From contig NZ_WBWA01000021.1 in the NCBI RefSeq assembly GCF_008932295.1, positions 21,126 to 85,125 on the forward strand: a stretch of 64,000 nucleotides of DNA, given 5' to 3'. The translations under genes and the position numbers were made by a program. The stretch is from Brucella tritici. GTDB taxonomy: Bacteria > Pseudomonadota > Alphaproteobacteria > Rhizobiales > Rhizobiaceae. The notes beneath the pieces were generated by a model. It was given only the letters and a program-made list of their open reading frames with translations, ran no database searches and had not been told where the DNA came from. This document shows positions 47,549 to 56,681 of this stretch, piece after piece. Position 1 is the first letter of the stretch; the number at the start of each line of letters is the position of its first letter.

Positions 47549-48630
47549 TGCGGATCGAACTCGTCAAACGCCCGCAGCCGTCGAGACTTTTCAGTGCCTT
47601 GTCACCATTGCTTGCACTGTCGCTGACACTGATCTTCGGCGGACTTGCCTTTGCGCTGATGGGCAAAGACCCATTGCATGCGCTTTACGTCTTCTTTGTC
47701 GAACCGTTATTCGACATCTGGTCATGGCATGAATTGCTCGTGAAGGCCGCACCGCTGATCCTGATCGCGGTGGGTCTCTGCGTCTGTTTTCTATCCAACA
47801 ACTGGAATATCGGTGCCGAGGGACAGTTTATCGCCGGTGCTATAGCGGGATCGGTCCTGCCCGTCATGTTTCCCGACCTGCAGTCATGGGTGGTTCTGCC
47901 GTTGATGATGCTGATGGGGATGGCGGGTGGCGCGGCTTATGCATCCATTCCGGCATTGCTGAAAGTGCGCTTCAATACCAATGAAATCCTGACCAGCCTC
48001 ATGCTTGTCTATGTCGCGCAGCTATTCCTCGACTGGCTGGTGCGCGGGCCTTGGCGCAACCCGGAAGGATATAATTTCCCGGAAACCCGTCAGTTCAGCG
48101 ATAGCGCCATTCTGCCGGAAATCTGGAGTGCATCCGGTCGCGCGCATTGGGGCTTTATTTTCGCGCTCGTTGCAGCGGTTTTCGTCTGGTTTCTGCTCAA
48201 GCACACGCTGAAGGGCTTTGAGGTCAAGGTTATCGGCCAAAGCCCGAGGGCAGGGCGTTTTGCGGGTTTCAGTGCAGGCAAGATGGTGTTCTTCGTCTTT
48301 GCGGTTTCCGGTGCTCTTGCCGGTCTCGCGGGCATCGCGGAAACCTCCGGTGCCATTGGCCAGCTTCGTCCGGTCATATCTCCGGGCTACGGTTTTACGG
48401 CGATCATTGTCGCGTTTCTGGGGCGCCTCAATCCGCTGGGAGCAATAGCAGCCGGTCTGGTGCTGGCACTTTCCTATCTTGGCGGCGAAGCTGCACAGGT
48501 TGCTATCGGCATCTCCGAAAAATCTGCGCGCGTGTTTCAGGGCATGATCCTGTTCTTCGTTCTCGCTTGCGATACACTCATCCTTTATCGCATTCGCTTC
48601 ATATCCGGACGCCAAGCGGGAAGGGCCTGA
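47545..48630 (+). CDS. BMP-type ABC importer, permease 1
   Basis: The 361-aa membrane protein with about nine to ten spans belongs to the branched permease family (BPD_transp_2). Motifs include NNWNIGAEGQFIAGAIAGS, RFNTNEILTSLMLVYVAQ and PGYGFTAIIVAFLGRLNPLG. It overlaps the ATPase gene by 4 bp and is followed after 4 bp by the second permease. Confidence 0.93.
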   Translation: MMRIELVKRPQPSRLFSALSPLLALSLTLIFGGLAFALMGKDPLHALYVFFVEPLFDIWSWHELLVKAAPLILIAVGLCVCFLSNNWNIGAEGQFIAGAIAGSVLPVMFPDLQSWVVLPLMMLMGMAGGAAYASIPALLKVRFNTNEILTSLMLVYVAQLFLDWLVRGPWRNPEGYNFPETRQFSDSAILPEIWSASGRAHWGFIFALVAAVFVWFLLKHTLKGFEVKVIGQSPRAGRFAGFSAGKMVFFVFAVSGALAGLAGIAETSGAIGQLRPVISPGYGFTAIIVAFLGRLNPLGAIAAGLVLALSYLGGEAAQVAIGISEKSARVFQGMILFFVLACDTLILYRIRFISGRQAGRA

Positions 48631-48634
48631 TCTC

Positions 48635-49555
48635 ATGGATTTGACGCAGGCTATTCTTCTCACGATTGCAACGGCGGCGACGCCGCTCCTGATCGCCGCC
48701 ATCGGCGAGCTTGTCGTGGAACGCTCCGGCGTGCTCAATCTCGGTGTAGAAGGCATGATGCTGATGGGGGCCGTGTCCGGCTTCGCCATTGCACAAATGA
48801 CCGGCTCGGCCTGGCTGGGCTTGTTTGCCGCTGTTCTGGTCGGTGCGCTTTTCTCCGCCGTTTTTGGCTTTCTGACGCTCATACTCGTCACCAATCAGGT
48901 GGCAACCGGGCTGGCACTGACGATCCTTGGCGTTGGAGCATCGGCCTTGCTCGGCGAAAGCTTTGTCGGGCTTCCCGGCGTCCGGCTTGAAGCAATCCAT
49001 ATTCCCTATCTCACCGATCTGCCGCTTGTCGGGCGGTTCCTCTTCGGTCAGGACCCGATCTTCTATATGTCTATCCTGCTGGTTGTCGGTGTGGCATGGT
49101 TTCTGTTCCGCACGCGAGCGGGGCTTACATTGCGCGCCATCGGCGACAGCCATGGCTCGGCCCATGCACTCGGCGTGCATGTGGTGCGCACGCGCTATCT
49201 GGCGGTTCTGTTCGGCGGTGCTTGCGCCGGTCTTGCAGGCGCGCAATTGTCGCTCGTCTATGTGCCGCAATGGGTGGAGAACATGACAGCCGGGCGCGGC
49301 TGGATCGCTCTTGCCCTTGTCGTTTTTGCTTCGTGGCGACCATGGCGCGTATTGATCGGTGCTTACTTGTTCGGCGCGGTGACCATCGGCCAGCTTCACG
49401 CGCAGGCCCTTGGCTTTGGCTTGCCGTCGCAGTTTCTGTCTGCGCTGCCTTATCTTGCGACGATTGTGGTGCTGGTCATCATCTCGCGCAACAAGCGCCT
49501 GACGATGATGAATACGCCGGCTTCGCTCGGCAAGCCGTTTGTTCCTGACCGATAG
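48635..49555 (+). CDS. BMP-type ABC importer, permease 2
   Basis: The 306-aa second permease of the same family, with LVVERSGVLNLGVEGMMLMGAV, FRTRAGLTLRAIGD and GRGWIALALVVFASWRPWRV. It completes the heterodimeric channel. The short spacer (4 bp) from permease 1 implies coupled translation. Confidence 0.94.
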   Translation: MDLTQAILLTIATAATPLLIAAIGELVVERSGVLNLGVEGMMLMGAVSGFAIAQMTGSAWLGLFAAVLVGALFSAVFGFLTLILVTNQVATGLALTILGVGASALLGESFVGLPGVRLEAIHIPYLTDLPLVGRFLFGQDPIFYMSILLVVGVAWFLFRTRAGLTLRAIGDSHGSAHALGVHVVRTRYLAVLFGGACAGLAGAQLSLVYVPQWVENMTAGRGWIALALVVFASWRPWRVLIGAYLFGAVTIGQLHAQALGFGLPSQFLSALPYLATIVVLVIISRNKRLTMMNTPASLGKPFVPDR

Positions 49556-49636
49556 AATGAACGGCTGAGGGGTAGGCGTAAACCGTCCCAAGGGTTTTCG
49601 TTTTGGTTAGTGGGTAAAACAAGGAGTGCAGGGAAC

Positions 49637-50704
49637 ATGAAAAAGACGCTTATGGCCATGGCCACTGCGGCCAGCTTTATGCTTGGCGGCGCAGCGCATG
49701 CAGAAGATAAACTCAAGATCGGTTTCATCTATATCGGACCTCCGGGCGATTTCGGCTGGACCTATCAGCACGATCAGGCCCGCAAGGAGCTTGTCGAGGC
49801 GCTTGGCGACAAGATCGAAACCACATTTCTGGAAAGTGTTCCGGAAGGTGCCGATGCCGAACGTTCCATCGAACGTCTGGCACGTGCTGGCAACAAGCTG
49901 ATCTTCACGACGTCGTTCGGCTATATGGACCCGACCCTCAAGGTCGCCAAGAAGTTTCCGGACGTGAAGTTCGAACACGCAACCGGCTACAAGACCGCCG
50001 ACAACATGTCCGCCTACAATGCACGCTTCTACGAGGGCCGTTATGTGCAGGGCGTGATCGCTGCCAAGATGTCGACAAAGGGCGTTGCCGGTTACATCGC
50101 ATCCGTGCCGGTTCCTGAAGTCGTGCAGGGCATCAACGCATTCATGCTCGGCGCGCAGTCGGTCAACCCGGACTTCAAGGTCAAGGTGATCTGGGCCAAC
50201 TCCTGGTTCGATCCGGGCAAGGAAGCCGATGCGGCCAAGGCTCTGATCGATCAGGGCGTGGACATCATCACCCAGCATACCGATTCTACTGCTGCCATTC
50301 AGGTGGCTCATGATCGCGGGATCAAGGCTTTTGGTCAGGCTTCGGACATGATCAAGTTCGCGCCTGACACGCAGCTCACCGCTGTCGTGGACGAATGGGG
50401 CCCGTATTATATCGATCGCGCCAAGGCTGTTCTCGACGGTACGTGGAAAAGCCAGAACATCTGGTGGGGTATGAAGGAAGGCCTCGTGAAGATGGCGCCT
50501 TATACCAATATGCCTGACGACGTGAAGAAACTGGCCGAGGAAACCGAAGCCAAGATCAAGTCGGGCGAACTGAAGCCTTTCACTGGCCCGATCAAGAAGC
50601 AGGACGGCTCCGTCTGGCTGAAAGAAGGCGAACAGGCTGACGACAAGACCCTGCTGGGCCTCAATTTCTACGTCGCTGGCGTGGACGACAAGCTACCACA
50701 GTAA
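49637..50704 (+). CDS. BMP-family periplasmic substrate-binding protein
   Basis: The 355-aa protein has a classical signal peptide (MKKTLMAMATAASFMLGGAAHA) with no lipobox Cys, and the BMP (Bmp/PnrA-like) fold: IGFIYIGPPGDFGWTYQHDQ, IFTTSFGYMDPTLKVAKKFPDVKFEHATG and FYEGRYVQGVIAAKMS. Related proteins bind nucleosides (PnrA, BmpA). With the ATPase and two permeases it makes a complete importer; purine or pyrimidine nucleoside is the best guess for the cargo. The operon ends in a terminator. Confidence 0.93.
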   Translation: MKKTLMAMATAASFMLGGAAHAEDKLKIGFIYIGPPGDFGWTYQHDQARKELVEALGDKIETTFLESVPEGADAERSIERLARAGNKLIFTTSFGYMDPTLKVAKKFPDVKFEHATGYKTADNMSAYNARFYEGRYVQGVIAAKMSTKGVAGYIASVPVPEVVQGINAFMLGAQSVNPDFKVKVIWANSWFDPGKEADAAKALIDQGVDIITQHTDSTAAIQVAHDRGIKAFGQASDMIKFAPDTQLTAVVDEWGPYYIDRAKAVLDGTWKSQNIWWGMKEGLVKMAPYTNMPDDVKKLAEETEAKIKSGELKPFTGPIKKQDGSVWLKEGEQADDKTLLGLNFYVAGVDDKLPQ

Positions 50705-50725
50705 GTTTCTCCAGACTGAAACAGA

Positions 50726-50755
50726 AAAGGGCGCTCAAAGCGCCCTTTTTATTTT
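50726..50755 (+). terminator. terminator after the BMP importer operon
   Basis: AAAGGGCGCT (50727-50736), CAA loop, AGCGCCCTTT (50739-50748) with TTATTTTC after it. Perfect stem; it lies just before the stop of the convergent acetyltransferase gene. Confidence 0.88.
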
Positions 50756-50779
50756 CTTACAATGGATTGAATTCACCTC

Positions 50780-51247
50780 TTAAAGCGATAGCTTAAGTCC
50801 CTCGTGACTATCCGTGAAGCCAAGCGACTGATAGAAACGCAGCGCGTCGGAGCGCGATTTATCCGTCGCCAACTGTACGAGACCGCAGCCGCGCTCACGG
50901 CACCGCTCGATTGCCCACCCGATCATCTGGCGGCCTATTCCACCGCCACGAATGTGGCTTGCAATCCGCACGCTTTCGATCTGTCCTCGCCACATGCCCA
51001 TTCGCGACAGGCCGGGTATGAAGCTGATCTGCATGCAGCCGATGATCTCGCCATCATGTTCAACGACAGCCAGAAGCTGATTGGGATCGGCATCAATCGC
51101 TGCAAAGGCGTTGCGGTAGGAATCCCTCAAAGGGAGACTCGCATCTTCGCGCTGCGCACCCAATGCATCATCGGCGAGCATGGAGACAATTGCCGCCACG
51201 TCAGTCGCGGCGGCTTTTCTGATCGCTATGGCAGCTTCCGCCGCCAT
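50780..51247 (-). CDS. GNAT family N-acetyltransferase
   Basis: The 155-aa protein has ESVRIASHIRGGGIGRQMIGWAIERC (motif A with RGGGIG) and LRFYQSLGFTDSHEGLKL at the end. Its start codon overlaps the rimO stop by one base (TGATG), so it is probably made from the rimO transcript. The substrate is not readable. Confidence 0.9.
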   Translation of the reverse strand: MAAEAAIAIRKAAATDVAAIVSMLADDALGAQREDASLPLRDSYRNAFAAIDADPNQLLAVVEHDGEIIGCMQISFIPGLSRMGMWRGQIESVRIASHIRGGGIGRQMIGWAIERCRERGCGLVQLATDKSRSDALRFYQSLGFTDSHEGLKLSL

Positions 51248-52560
51248 CAGACCGCCATGCCATGCAGATCGTAAGCGTCGCTCGCTTCGATCTTCACCGT
51301 CACGATGTCGCCGACGCGAAGCGGACGGCGTGACTGGATGTGAACGCTGCCGTCGATTTCCGGAGCGTCGTAGCGCGTACGGCCCTTGGCAATCGTGCCG
51401 TTTGCTTCATCGATAATGACAGGCAGGCGCTTCCCGACCTTCTTCTTGAGGAGATTGGTCGAAATCTGCTGCTGCTTGGCCATGAAACGATGCCAGCGCG
51501 CTTCCTTGATTTCTTCCGGGACCTGCTCAAGGCCGAGATCATTAGCCTTCGCGCCCTTCACCGGTTCATATTTGAAGCAGCCGGCGCGCTCAATCTTGGC
51601 TTCGTCGAGCCAGTCTAGAAGCATCTGGAAATCTTCTTCCGTTTCGCCGGGATAGCCGACGATAAAGGTGGAACGCACGGCCAGATCCGGGCAGGTCTCA
51701 CGCCAGGCCTGAATGCGGCGCGAGGTCTTTTCCTGATGTGCCGGACGGCGCATGTTCTTCAGAACCGCCGGTGAGGCGTGCTGGAAAGGAATATCCAGAT
51801 AAGGCAGTATCTTGCCTTCCGCCATCAGCGGAATGACTTCATCGACATGCGGGTAGGGGTATACATAGTGCATACGCACCCACACGCCCATGTCGCCCAG
51901 TTCGCGCGAGAGATCGAGGAACTTGGTGCGAACCGTGCGGTCCTGCCACATGGCTTCCTGATATTTGATGTCGAGGCCGTAGGCGCTCGTATCCTGCGAG
52001 ATGACGAGGATTTCCTTCACGCCTGCATTGACCAGCTTTTCCGCTTCACGCAGCACCTGATCGATCGGGCGCGATACCAGATCGCCGCGTAGTGCTGGAA
52101 TGATGCAGAAGGAACAGCGGTTTGAACAGCCTTCGGAAATTTTCAGATAGGCATAGTGGCGCGGGGTGAGCTTTACGCCCTGCGGCGGCACCAGATCAAC
52201 GAAGGGATCGTGCGCGGGAGGGGCGGCTTCGTGCACCGCGCTCATCACGCTTTCATAGGCCTGCGGACCGGTGATGGCCAGCACGTTCGGATGGCGCTCA
52301 CGAATGACATCGGGTTCTGCGCCGAGGCAGCCGGTTACGATGACCTTCCCGTTCTCATTGAGAGCAAGGCCGATGGCATCCAGCGATTCATCACGTGCGG
52401 AATCAAGAAAACCGCAGGTATTGACGATGACCAGATCGGCACCGTCATGCTTGCGGGAGATTTCATAGCCCTCGGAGCGAAGGCTGGTGATGATACGTTC
52501 GGAATCGACAAGCGCCTTCGGGCAGCCAAGAGAAACAAAACTGACGCGCGGTGCGCTCAT
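51247..52560 (-). CDS. rimO: ribosomal protein S12 methylthiotransferase RimO
   Basis: Radical SAM enzyme that methylthiolates an Asp of ribosomal protein S12. The 437-aa protein has the MiaB-family N-terminal cluster region ([30 protein letters not shown]), the radical SAM motif [18 protein letters not shown] and a C-terminal TRAM domain ([22 protein letters not shown] segment). The ATG at 52560 starts the family sequence. It continues into a GNAT gene at the 3' end. Confidence 0.95.
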   Translation of the reverse strand: MSAPRVSFVSLGCPKALVDSERIITSLRSEGYEISRKHDGADLVIVNTCGFLDSARDESLDAIGLALNENGKVIVTGCLGAEPDVIRERHPNVLAITGPQAYESVMSAVHEAAPPAHDPFVDLVPPQGVKLTPRHYAYLKISEGCSNRCSFCIIPALRGDLVSRPIDQVLREAEKLVNAGVKEILVISQDTSAYGLDIKYQEAMWQDRTVRTKFLDLSRELGDMGVWVRMHYVYPYPHVDEVIPLMAEGKILPYLDIPFQHASPAVLKNMRRPAHQEKTSRRIQAWRETCPDLAVRSTFIVGYPGETEEDFQMLLDWLDEAKIERAGCFKYEPVKGAKANDLGLEQVPEEIKEARWHRFMAKQQQISTNLLKKKVGKRLPVIIDEANGTIAKGRTRYDAPEIDGSVHIQSRRPLRVGDIVTVKIEASDAYDLHGMAV

Positions 52561-52635
52561 TGGAAGAACCTTGCAAATATCGGAAATTGGGCGCGCAATA
52601 TCACGATAAAGGGGCAACGGTAAAGTTGAGATGAT

Positions 52636-52666
52636 AAAAAAAAGCCGGAGCACAAGGCCCCGGCTT
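52636..52666 (-). terminator. terminator after bfr
   Basis: On the reverse strand AAGCCGG pairs with CCGGCTT (+ coordinates 52660-52666 and 52642-52648), followed by eight T residues (52636-52643). It lies 22 bp after the bfr stop. Confidence 0.85.
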
Positions 52667-52688
52667 CTGTTTACTTGGTGAGTTTGGC

Positions 52689-53174
52689 TTACTCAGCCTG
52701 ATCGGCCGGAGCCGCGTTGAGCTGGCCATAACGTTCTTCGCCGATCTTGGCGAGGAGGTCGAGCTGGGTTTCGAGGAAGTCGATATGACCTTCCTCATCC
52801 GCCAGAAGCTCATCGAAAAGCTGCTTGGAAACATAGTCACCGAGTTCGTCGCAGATTTCGCGGGACTTCTTGTAGGAAGCGCGTGCGTCGTATTCGCCTG
52901 CAAGGTCGGCTTCCAGAACTTCCTTGACGTTCTGGCCGATGCGCAGCGGAGCCACGGTCTGCAGGTTCGGGTGACCTTCGAGGAAGATAATGCGATCAAT
53001 CAGCTTGTCTGCGTGATGCATTTCTTCGATGGATTCTTCACGTTCCTTCTTGGCAAGACGCGTGAAGCCCCAGTCGTTGAGGAGGCGGTAGTGAAGCCAG
53101 TACTGGTTTACAGCGCCAAGCTCGAGGAACAATGCCTCGTTAAGCCGCTCGATGACCTTTGGTTCGCCTTTCAT
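52689..53174 (-). CDS. bfr: bacterioferritin
   Basis: Iron-storage ferritin with haem. The 161-aa product has the expected ferroxidase residues Glu18, Glu51 and His54 and the haem ligand Met52 within [15 protein letters not shown], and [24 protein letters not shown]. The ATG at 53174 gives the usual bacterioferritin N terminus ([15 protein letters not shown]). This start lies 35 bp inside the end of bfd, an unusual overlap that suggests tight coupling. It sits at the head of the haem/iron block and shares a leftward transcript with bfd. Confidence 0.95.
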   Translation of the reverse strand: MKGEPKVIERLNEALFLELGAVNQYWLHYRLLNDWGFTRLAKKEREESIEEMHHADKLIDRIIFLEGHPNLQTVAPLRIGQNVKEVLEADLAGEYDARASYKKSREICDELGDYVSKQLFDELLADEEGHIDFLETQLDLLAKIGEERYGQLNAAPADQAE

Positions 53175-53451
53175 TCCATGAACTCCCGAATTTGTCGCGT
53201 AGAGAACGTACACGATCCATGAACTGGACCACGTTTTCGTCCATTTGGTTGTGACGAAGATGATACTCTTCAGTCACCCTTATGATCGTTTCCACGACGT
53301 TTGGGAAGCAGCCACAGCAACGGCCGCTCTTGGACATGACATTATAGACGGTACCGGGAACGATAAGTTGCCAGCAATCCTGATCGAGAAGCTCGATAAC
53401 AACAGCTTCAATGTCTTTATCGGTAATAACGTTGCAGCTACAGACTAGCAT
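53140..53451 (-). CDS. bfd: bacterioferritin-associated ferredoxin
   Basis: [2Fe-2S] protein that reduces bacterioferritin to release iron. The 103-aa product begins [15 protein letters not shown] (Cys4, Cys6) and has [13 protein letters not shown] (Cys45 and Cys48 as the second pair). It is longer than E. coli Bfd by ~40 residues, a C-terminal stretch that includes the overlap with bfr. Upstream lies a good promoter (53696-53725) with an Irr-type palindrome before it. Confidence 0.93.
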   Translation of the reverse strand: MLVCSCNVITDKDIEAVVIELLDQDCWQLIVPGTVYNVMSKSGRCCGCFPNVVETIIRVTEEYHLRHNQMDENVVQFMDRVRSLRDKFGSSWNERRTKGHRAA

Positions 53452-53695
53452 GAGAAACTATCCCCCATGCCTGCAAAGCAGAAATCGGACGCCAAAAGCA
53501 TCAAATGGAGAGACTTTACCGGCTCACTGTGTATTTCTACTATGTCGCTGACCCGAAAAACGGGCAGCTTTATTTCACTTGTGGCGCAAGGCCGAACTGA
53601 ACCGGTCAATGGTTCCTCCAACTGCAAGGGTTAAAGGCCCGAACATTAAAGGCATTACTTAAGTGGTGTTTATAAAACCCACCAAATTAAGTCAG

Positions 53696-53725
53696 GTTAT
53701 GGCCGGTTGGGCTCTGTTCTGTCAA
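53696..53725 (-). promoter_or_regulatory. predicted bfd-bfr promoter
   Basis: On the reverse strand TTGACA (53720-53725) and CATAAC (53696-53701) are 18 bp apart. It is the best sigma-70-like pair between bfd and bhuQ and points at bfd. Confidence 0.6.
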
Positions 53726-53761
53726 TTTTTATGTTTTTGAAATGTTCTAAAAATCAACAAG

Positions 53762-53777
53762 TTAGAATCATTCTAAA
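53762..53777. promoter_or_regulatory. Irr-type iron control element (ICE) upstream of bfd
   Basis: TTAGAATCATTCTAAA is a near-perfect TTAGAA-N3-TTCTAA palindrome, matching the ICE motif bound by Irr in Rhizobiales. It lies ~37 bp upstream of the predicted -35 of bfd. A half-site TTCTAAAAA lies at 53745-53753. Confidence 0.75.
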
Positions 53778-53906
53778 TATGAGTTAACTACCCATCTTTA
53801 AACGATAATTGCCATTTTATTATAGCCATGGCAGCGTTCCAATGGCGCCGCCATGATATTATGCGCTATTTCGCCGCACCTTGTGGATAGGCGTTTCTTC
53901 CGAGCG

Positions 53907-54221
53907 TCACGAACCGAGAACGGAACTGAAGCCTTCAAACTGCGGTGGTCCGAGATAGAGCGGCTTGTTGTCTCCGGCATTGCGATGCGCATCGCGAAAC
54001 TGTTCGGACTTGGTCCAGGCGACGAAATCATCGCGATTGCGCCAGACCGTGTGCGAGGCATAAAGCGTGTAGCCTTCCTCTTCGTTGGTCGCGCCGCGCA
54101 GGAGGTGGAAGCTTTCGAAGCCGGGAAGTTCGGACAATTTGGAGTCTCGGTTTTTCCACACTGTTTCGAAATCGGTTTCGCTGCCGACGCGAACCTTGAA
54201 GCGATTCATGGCTATGAACAT
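53907..54221 (-). CDS. bhuQ: haem oxygenase of the IsdG/BhuQ type
   Basis: Degrades haem to release iron. The 104-aa protein has the antibiotic-biosynthesis-monooxygenase (ABM) fold of IsdG-like enzymes. The likely catalytic triad is Asn6 (IAMNRF), Trp69 (DDFVAW) and His79 (FRDAH). The ATG at 54221 has AAGGA 6 bp before it; ATG 54209 is the alternative. BhuQ has been described as a Brucella haem oxygenase. It follows bhuA on the same strand after 179 bp that include a hairpin. Confidence 0.88.
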   Translation of the reverse strand: MFIAMNRFKVRVGSETDFETVWKNRDSKLSELPGFESFHLLRGATNEEEGYTLYASHTVWRNRDDFVAWTKSEQFRDAHRNAGDNKPLYLGPPQFEGFSSVLGS

Positions 54222-54374
54222 TGCTGATCCTTTTCCATCCGGTTTGGGATTGGCTACTTTATATAACTTTTGGCGAGTGCAGCGGTAGGGGCTGCACCCG
54301 CCGCGTCACATCTCGGGATCAGAAGGCCGCCGCGGTCAGGTTGGTCGGTCTTCGAAGATGCGACGATCGTGAAT

Positions 54375-54394
54375 GAGAGGCGAGCGCGCCTCTC
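54375..54394 (-). terminator. hairpin between bhuA and bhuQ
   Basis: GAGAGGCG (54375-54382), loop AGCG, CGCCTCTC (54387-54394), just after the bhuA stop. There is no T-tract in the bhuA direction, so it more likely protects the mRNA 3' end or sets a ratio between bhuA and bhuQ than ends transcription. Confidence 0.5.
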
Positions 54395-54400
54395 AAAGTT

Positions 54401-56428
54401 TTAGAACTGGAACTGTGTGGAGACGAGGAATGTGCGTCCGCGACCAGAACCATAGGTGCTGAGAGCAGGGGTGTATTCCTTGTCGGTGATGTTCAGCACC
54501 TGAAGCGAAAGATCGACCGTGTCGGTAAACTTGTACTTCGCGAAGACGTCGACCAGCGTGTAGGGATCGCTGTTATCTCCGTCGAGCGTCTTTCCGCTGG
54601 AAACATGCTGGACGCGCAGACCGCTTTCGAGCTTGCGTTCAAAGAAGCGCGCACCGGCTGTAACCGTTACAACGTCTTCGGGCAGATATTGATTTGCACC
54701 CATGCCGGCTGTCTGTTCAGGCAATTCAGAGGTGGAATGCGTGTAAGCAATGCCACCGAAGGCGAAGCCGGCATCATAACGCGCGTCAAGTTCGAAGCCC
54801 TTGACGGTGGAAGTGCCGTCTACATTGATGAACTGGCTGTAGTCGGATGCAGCCGTTATGTAGTCCTCAACGCGCATCGTGTAGTAATTGGCCTTGAGGC
54901 GCAGACCATCTTCGGCGGTCAGGATGCCATCGCGGGCGATATTGATACCGAATTCCCAGCCGCGCTGCTTTTCAGGGCGAAGATTGGGGTTGCCGTGCAT
55001 CATGCCCGTTCCGGCATGCGCCACGCCACCGAGGAATGTTTCCTGCAGGCTCGGCGAACGCATGGAATGCGCATAGGTGATGTAAGGCTGCAGCCAGTCG
55101 GTCAGGTTATAGGCAACGGTGACCTTGGGGCTGAATTCACCATCGCTGTTAGAGATCGAGCTGTCTTCGCTTTCGAGCTTGAAATAATCGTAACGCAGGC
55201 CGGTAACGACTTGCAGGGCCTGATAATTCCAGGTCGCTTCCGAGAAAACCGCGCCGCGATTGGATGTGGCATCCGTCGGATTGACGCCCGTTTGGGTGCC
55301 GCCAGCGGTATCGCGGTTGATTTCAAAACCGTTCTTCCACGCGACCGCCACTTCGCCAAAGGTGAAGCGTGACGTATTCGAGGCTGTCATGCCGGTGGTT
55401 TCGGTCGAAACCTGCCGTCCCACGAAGCTGCCATTACCGTCTTCCCAGTTCTGCAATGTGCTGTTGTGGTAGAGGTTGACGTCGAGGCCGATGAGATCGT
55501 TGTCCGACGGATTGTAGTTATACTGTGCGAAGAACGTGCGGTTCTGCAGGAACATATCGTAGATCGTATAGGTCCCCGGACGGTAGCCGTTCGCATATGT
55601 TCCGTAGTGGTTGTTGTAAAGCACACCGCCGAGCGTCAGCTTCTGGTCTTCACCAAGGCCGAACTCAGCCTTGAACAGGCCGGAAGTCAGTTCCTCACCG
55701 GTCTTCTCGACGGTCGCGCCGTCGCCGTTCTTGTAATCGTTGGAATCGTGACGGCTGATGGCCGCAACAATGCCGATGGAATTGACGCGGGCAGCACCTG
55801 CCAGCATTTCGGAGAAGCCGGTTCCATTGCTACCCCAGGAAGCGCGGCCGAGGACGCCCTTGTCCTTGCCATCCAGAATGACATCATCAACGCCGAGCGT
55901 GCGGAAATTGACGCTGCCGGCAAGGCCGGTTCCGCCTTCGGTTGTCACGGCGCCGCGCGCCACATCGATTTCTGACAGCAGATTCGGGTCGATATAGGCA
56001 TAGCCCTGCGCATCGTGCGCGGTGTTGCGATAGTTCTGCGGTACGCCGTCGATCATCATGTTGACGCGACCGGAGCCTTCGAAACCACGGATATTGACCG
56101 CGACGCCCGGATTGGAAGCGTTTTGCAGGGTGAACACGCCTGCCGTGCCACGCAACACGTCATCGAGCTTCGTGCCACCGAAACGATTGATCTCTTCGCG
56201 GTCGACCCTACCTACCGGTGCCGCCACGGACGTTGGCGCCTGCGCGTCGGTCGCCCGGCGAATGGTGATTGTCTTCAACGCAACGCCAGCTTCTTCTTCA
56301 GAGGCTTTCTGTTCCTGCGCAAAGGCTTGTGACGTCATCGCCACCAGAATGACAGCAAGCCCCGTGCTCGCCAGAATTGATCGTTTGTGAACCCCACCAG
56401 TCGCCCGCATTTCCAATGTTTCCTTCAT
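54401..56428 (-). CDS. bhuA: TonB-dependent outer-membrane haem receptor
   Basis: Imports haem (haemoglobin/transferrin/lactoferrin receptor family). From ATG 56428 it is 675 aa: a signal peptide (STGLAVILVAMTSQAFAQ), a TonB-box-like KTITI segment, the plug domain (FGGTKLDDVLRGTAGVFT, NIRGFEGSGRVNMMIDGVP, EIDVARGAVTTEGGTGLAGS) and a 22-strand barrel ending in Phe (TFLVSTQFQF). The NPNLRPEKQRGWEFG segment is the NPNL motif of haem receptors. It is divergent from hemP, with a RirA-type box between them. BhuA is the known Brucella haem receptor. Confidence 0.93.
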   Translation of the reverse strand: MKETLEMRATGGVHKRSILASTGLAVILVAMTSQAFAQEQKASEEEAGVALKTITIRRATDAQAPTSVAAPVGRVDREEINRFGGTKLDDVLRGTAGVFTLQNASNPGVAVNIRGFEGSGRVNMMIDGVPQNYRNTAHDAQGYAYIDPNLLSEIDVARGAVTTEGGTGLAGSVNFRTLGVDDVILDGKDKGVLGRASWGSNGTGFSEMLAGAARVNSIGIVAAISRHDSNDYKNGDGATVEKTGEELTSGLFKAEFGLGEDQKLTLGGVLYNNHYGTYANGYRPGTYTIYDMFLQNRTFFAQYNYNPSDNDLIGLDVNLYHNSTLQNWEDGNGSFVGRQVSTETTGMTASNTSRFTFGEVAVAWKNGFEINRDTAGGTQTGVNPTDATSNRGAVFSEATWNYQALQVVTGLRYDYFKLESEDSSISNSDGEFSPKVTVAYNLTDWLQPYITYAHSMRSPSLQETFLGGVAHAGTGMMHGNPNLRPEKQRGWEFGINIARDGILTAEDGLRLKANYYTMRVEDYITAASDYSQFINVDGTSTVKGFELDARYDAGFAFGGIAYTHSTSELPEQTAGMGANQYLPEDVVTVTAGARFFERKLESGLRVQHVSSGKTLDGDNSDPYTLVDVFAKYKFTDTVDLSLQVLNITDKEYTPALSTYGSGRGRTFLVSTQFQF

Positions 56429-56612
56429 GACCCAGACGCGCTTCGTCGACCCGACGGGTGACGAAGAAACTAAAAAATTCAATTGTTTATGACTTCCCCC
56501 TCAAGAGAAGGCCGCGTGCTGGCTGGGAAGACGGTTTCTTCCGGGCTTGCGCTGAAAAAAGCGAGATTTAAACTTGACTCGATTATTCCAGTAATGCAGT
56601 GATTAATAAACA

Positions 56613-56627
56613 TGACTGTTGATGTCA
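56613..56627. promoter_or_regulatory. RirA-type iron-responsive operator (TGA-N9-TCA)
   Basis: TGACTGTTGATGTCA matches the IRO-box pattern TGA-N9-TCA exactly. It lies in the bhuA-hemP divergent spacer, 55 bp before the hemP ATG, so it could control both directions. RirA itself is encoded 4.4 kb to the right. Confidence 0.72.
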
Positions 56628-56681
56628 ACAAAACAAATTTGCTGTCATCACCGTGTGGAAAGTCGATGCTGAGGCGAGAAA

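Larger units (their letters stand above)
53452..53906. other. 455-bp regulatory spacer between bfd and bhuQ
   Basis: No convincing gene; a 60-codon frame at 53445-53627 begins only with TTG and has no family look. The spacer carries the bfd promoter and an Irr-type box, leaving a predicted ~240-nt bfd leader. Confidence 0.6.

Noticed and set aside
53445..53627. 60-codon frame before bfd
   Set aside because: TTG start only, overlaps the bfd start, no recognizable features; more likely leader RNA.
56429..56681. Riboswitch or large structured RNA in the bhuA-hemP spacer
   Set aside because: Only the IRO-type box and ordinary AT-rich promoter sequence are visible; no conserved riboswitch core.
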